Below the pieces are notes generated by a model, which saw nothing but the letters and a program-made list of their open reading frames with translations, ran no database searches and was not told the DNA's origin. Shown here one piece after another: positions 60,798 to 64,000 of a DNA stretch of 64,000 bases (the first letter of the stretch is position 1; each line of letters begins with the position of its first letter). The translations under genes and the position numbers were made by a program. Source of the stretch: Burhinus oedicnemus (Eukaryota > Chordata > Aves > Charadriiformes > Burhinidae); NCBI GenBank assembly GCA_008921705.1, contig VFFE01009203.1, positions 183,273 through 247,272 of the forward strand, read 5' to 3'.

Positions 60798-60957
60798 GTG
60801 GCTCTTAAAAGAGCCATTGGGTTTAAGTGCGGAGCAAGAGTTTTCTTCCACGGGGGTTTACTTCTTCTTGGGTGCCACCTTCTTCACCTTGGCTGCTTTG
60901 GGCTTGGCCACCTTGGGCTTGGCTGCTTTGGGCTTCACCTCCTTCACCTTGGCTGGG
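60798..60957 (-). pseudogene. Histone H1 3' fragment (C-terminal tail, stop, 3'UTR, stem-loop)
   Basis: Read on the minus strand, the frame from about 60957 to a TAA at 60858-60860 encodes about 32 residues of lysine/alanine/proline repeats: PAKVKEVKPKAAK, then PKVAKPKAAK, ending VKKVAPKKK. This is the C-terminal tail of a linker histone H1, which binds linker DNA between nucleosomes. It lacks the globular winged-helix domain and the start, so it cannot make H1. After the stop come 42 nt and then the histone stem-loop. The frame is intact over this length, with valine replacing alanine at several tail positions. The missing 5' part and the mRNA-like 3' end indicate a truncated RNA-derived copy rather than a genomic H1 gene. 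Confidence 0.9.
60800..60815 (-). promoter_or_regulatory. Histone mRNA 3' stem-loop
   Basis: On the minus strand it reads GGCTCTTTTAAGAGCC, a perfect 6-bp stem with a TTTT/TTTA-type four-base loop. It is the canonical 3' processing signal of replication-dependent histone mRNAs, bound by SLBP. It is preceded by CAAT and followed by ACA, after which LTR sequence begins. The purine-rich histone downstream element of a genomic histone gene is absent. Confidence 0.95.
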
Positions 60958-60976
60958 CCCAAACCCCAACAAAAAG

Positions 60977-63900
60977 TCTCCCCGTGTTCCCTCCATCACC
61001 CCACATGATTCAAGAGTGTATCCTATCAGTGTCCGGTTTTCCAGACAGGAGAAAGTCTGCTCCTAAGGAAGCCAGGGCCTGCCCAAGCCTCTCCCTGGGC
61101 AGAAACAGAAAGAAGAGCTTAGGGAAATCACTGGCTGGCAATAAGCAGCTTTGCATCCTTCAGCTCCTTCAAACAAGGCCTAAAAGTGGACCAGGGGATT
61201 TTAATCAGAACCTAAAGCTGAGAAATTCTGGGGCTGCAGAGACACAGGTTTGGCTTTCTCCCACTGTCCTTGTTGTCTCTGGAGGAAAATTGATATTGAC
61301 CTGAGTAGAAAGATAAGTCTGGAGAGCTTTTAGACCAGTGTTGGGTTTGCTTTGTTGCTTAATGAAACCTAAACAGCAATTACAATTAAATTAAAATTGA
61401 TTGGAATTCAACATGGGATCCTAAAACATACAAAAGAACAGCTTTTCTCTTAAAATCTGTAGTCCCTAATGAAAATCTAGCTGTATCTTTTTTCAATCTC
61501 ATATAATTTTATAATAAAATAGAAGAAAATGCAGAGATCTTCCTGGAATCTCATTTTAAGTGTGTATAAATGACCATATTGAATTTCATGGACCAGATCC
61601 TGCTTTAACTGAATCTGGGGCAAATCCAAAGCAATTCCATTTATTCTGATAGATTTCTTCAAACAAGGAGCAGAGCCTGGCTTTCCAGCACCAGTGTTTA
61701 AACTGTTTGCAGTCAAAGCAAATTCAAACTCCACTGAAAGCTATAGTGTTATTGGAAATTTTCCATATCTTTTATTGTCTGTGTGCAAAATAGATCACTA
61801 TGTTCCCAACAGTTAATAATTTTTGTTTTGTAAGAATGCTCTGCACATAATTAAATTCTTTAATCACTTTTTGAAAGTAAACCATAATATTTACTGTTAA
61901 GACTTGGTGTGCGCTACGGATGTTCATGTTTATATGTTAAATCTATTATAACCATGTTGCTTTTGATAGTCTTAGAACCATCCTCACCATCTTTTTGTAG
62001 CATTCGTGGCCAGGGGAGGTGGAGAGTCCCCTGTTGGCTAAAGTAATGCATCTTCCATTCTTGGATCCTGGCCAAAGGCCACGTAGCCTTGTGATTAATA
62101 TGTTAGCTGCACATTTAAAAGGTAGAAAATTCCCCTTCTGCTGAGCTTGTACGCTTGCTGACATTAATATTTTCCATCTCTTGCTGTTGATTATGATTTT
62201 CCATTTTTCTGTAACAAAAATGAGACAAAAAAACACTCAGACATATCACCACATATTTAATACAGCCAAATTATTGTAAATAGAAAGATAGGTCTGACAC
62301 TTTATCACATTATGGAAACACAGGAGCCCTGTTATACACAAGAGAGGCTTTTTACTTACAGCTTTGAAGTAAGATTTTCAGAAACAAGCAACAATTTTTC
62401 CATGTTTCATCTCTCAGGTTTTTGCTAATGAGCAAAATCTCTTTAAAATTCCCACTCCTGTAAAATCAAACACTGAACACTAAAGAAGTGAGGGAACCAA
62501 AATCATTATTGCAGATATGTGGCCTGACTTCTTGTAGGCCTGCTTTTACCCTTTTTTATTAGCAACATACACTCATATCCACAGCTGAGCATGTAGTACC
62601 ATGTAATTTTTACCAGTATCCCCAGTTACCACCAGACCCTAACCTGACCTTGCTTTACAGCTCCCTGCAGATGCTCCATAGACAGAAGTGCGACCCACAT
62701 AAACTTGTGCTCCATATCGATCACGCAGATACTCTTTTTTGTTTACGCTGAGGACTTAGGAAATTGCTATTACCTTGGGAAAAATTTACTCTCAAACTGC
62801 TCATGGCCTGCCAGGGTTCTCTTTTTGGCAGGGAAGAGGCTCAATATCTTTGGGACACTAGGTTATTTTAGAATAAACTTGCTTAACATTGTATGTGGTC
62901 TCTTGCTTTGGTGAAATATAGAATAACACGTACTATGGGTTAAAGCTCTGAAGAGATATTTTTCCATAATTGTGATATTTCCATATTTTGGAAACAAGCT
63001 ATCAGAAATATCCCATTCTCTTTTTTTAATTTTTGACCTCTTGGGGTTGGAGTCATACCACCTACCTTCAGTTGCACACATGCACATCTGAACTAGTTGT
63101 CTAGAGTCCCTGTTTAATGTGTGAAGAGAAATGGCTACCTCAAGACCATTGTTCATCTGACTACCTGGCCTCAGCATGTCTGTTCCTCTTTGACTATAAA
63201 GGGAACCTTGAAGGATCAGCACAGAGGTGGACATCTGCATTATACCTTTGAAGTCTGGTAAGAAACCTCTCACATGTGACCTTCTGTTCACTTTTACCCT
63301 TGTAGGTCTTCTGCACCCACAGTTTTTACTGGATAGCAATGCAGACATTGGTGGCCAGCTCTGGCCTTGATTATGGCTTCAATATTAAGTTTAACAGGTC
63401 AGGAATATCTGCATATGGACATCTGTGCTGTTAATGAGTATCACACTCCCTGGCCCATCTTTGGCCCCCTACCAACTCACACTGTCCCAGGCAGTGTTGA
63501 GACACATCTCAGGAAACAGCACAGACCAAGGATTCTTGCCAACAAGTGGAGTGAATGAATGGTTTAGGAGAGGAAGAGATTGTAGTCATATGAATACTAA
63601 GGTGGTCATCCCCTTTGTCCCCGTGACCACATCTTCCTGCCCTGTTTTATTTGCCCATGCATTTCATGCTGTAAGTATAAATATAGTTGTTTGGTTCAAC
63701 AGCAGCTCTTTTCTAATGCAGTTTTATCCATTACATTGCATCTGGCTAAATACTTCTTTTCCTAACTTGGCTTTTTGTTTTCATATGTAAAATGTTTTGG
63801 ATTAGGTATATATTTGCTGACATTTCTGTAGGAGGTGGTAAATTGTTGACATTAAATATCAAGACAATTATTTTTGCTTATGGAACACTGTCTAATGTCT

Positions 63901-64000
63901 GTTGCAGCAGAGCAGCAATATTTTTCCGTAGGAGTATTGTCACTTTTGATAAGCACCCTAGTGGTTTATTTTTCAGTATGACATCTGTCTCTTTTCTTTC
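60977..64000. other. Intergenic, nothing gene-like recognised
   Basis: No continuation of either the LTR or the H1 sequence past the AAAAG duplication. Frames of up to 161 codons (62863-63348, minus) show no family resemblance. The segment at about 61580-61640 ('ggaccagatcctgctttaac') resembles phrases common in old amniote dispersed repeats; it is not assigned. Confidence 0.55.

Larger units (their letters stand above)
60601..60971 (+). mobile_element. Chimeric LTR carrying an antisense histone H1 3' end
   Basis: Positions 60601-60797 match the first ~197 bp of the intronic solo LTR (23497 onward) at about 90% by eye, with one single-base gap. Positions 60955-60971 (gggcccaaaccccaaca) match that LTR's 3' terminus (tggcctaaaccacgaca) at 13 of 17 bases. 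The roughly 500 bp between, including the TATA box and polyadenylation signal, are missing. In their place is about 157 bp of antisense histone H1 mRNA sequence. TG...CA ends and AAAAG duplications show the outer boundaries are intact. It is either a nested insertion plus deletion inside a normal solo LTR, or an element that integrated already in chimeric form. Confidence 0.87.
60596..60976. repeat. 5-bp target-site duplication of the chimeric LTR
   Basis: AAAAG lies directly before the element (60596-60600) and directly after it (60972-60976). With TG at 60601 and CA at 60971 it marks a complete element of 371 bp. The A-rich motif makes chance matching a little easier than for GTTAC. Confidence 0.8.

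Overview
This window is nuclear DNA from a vertebrate, almost certainly a bird. It has no operon or bacterial signals. It has long AT-rich non-coding stretches, GT-AG introns, many CR1 LINE fragments of avian type with the ATTCTATG-like 3' end, old MIR-type SINE remnants, and an LTR family with avian ERV-like TGTC-TGGTTT termini. The exact species cannot be read from the sequence; the TGTC..TGGTTT LTRs suggest a neoavian rather than a galliform, but that is inference.

Only one protein-coding gene is recognisable. It is on the + strand and belongs to the LHFPL tetraspan family (LHFPL1/LHFPL6 branch). Its penultimate coding exon is at 22968-23066 and its last coding exon at 36593-36711. A 13.5 kb intron separates them, and a 3'UTR runs to about 37685. 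The exons for the N-terminal two thirds of the protein must lie upstream of the window, so positions 1-22967 are read as intron. The rest, 37686-64000, is intergenic.

Layout: 1-22967, intron with CR1 fragments at 3.8, 8.4, 12.3 and 12.8-13.5 kb and a MIR at 21.9 kb; 22968-37685, the two LHFPL exons and the 3'UTR, with a complete solo LTR at 23497-24214 in the intron flanked by GTTAC duplications; 38.2 kb, a CR1 3' end; 40.0-41.6 kb, two abutting antisense CR1 blocks; 41.6-58.5 kb, repeat-poor non-coding DNA with one MIR-like piece; 58.5 kb, a decayed CR1; 60.6-61.0 kb, a chimeric LTR.

The most unusual object is at 60601-60971. It has the first ~197 bp and the last ~17 bp of the same LTR family as the intronic solo LTR, with its own AAAAG target-site duplications. 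Between these parts, the LTR body is replaced by the antisense 3' end of a replication-dependent histone H1 mRNA: lysine-rich tail, stop codon, short 3'UTR and the canonical histone stem-loop. The histone sequence stops three bases after the stem-loop, as a mature histone mRNA does, so it was probably captured from RNA. I saw no previously undescribed multi-gene system.
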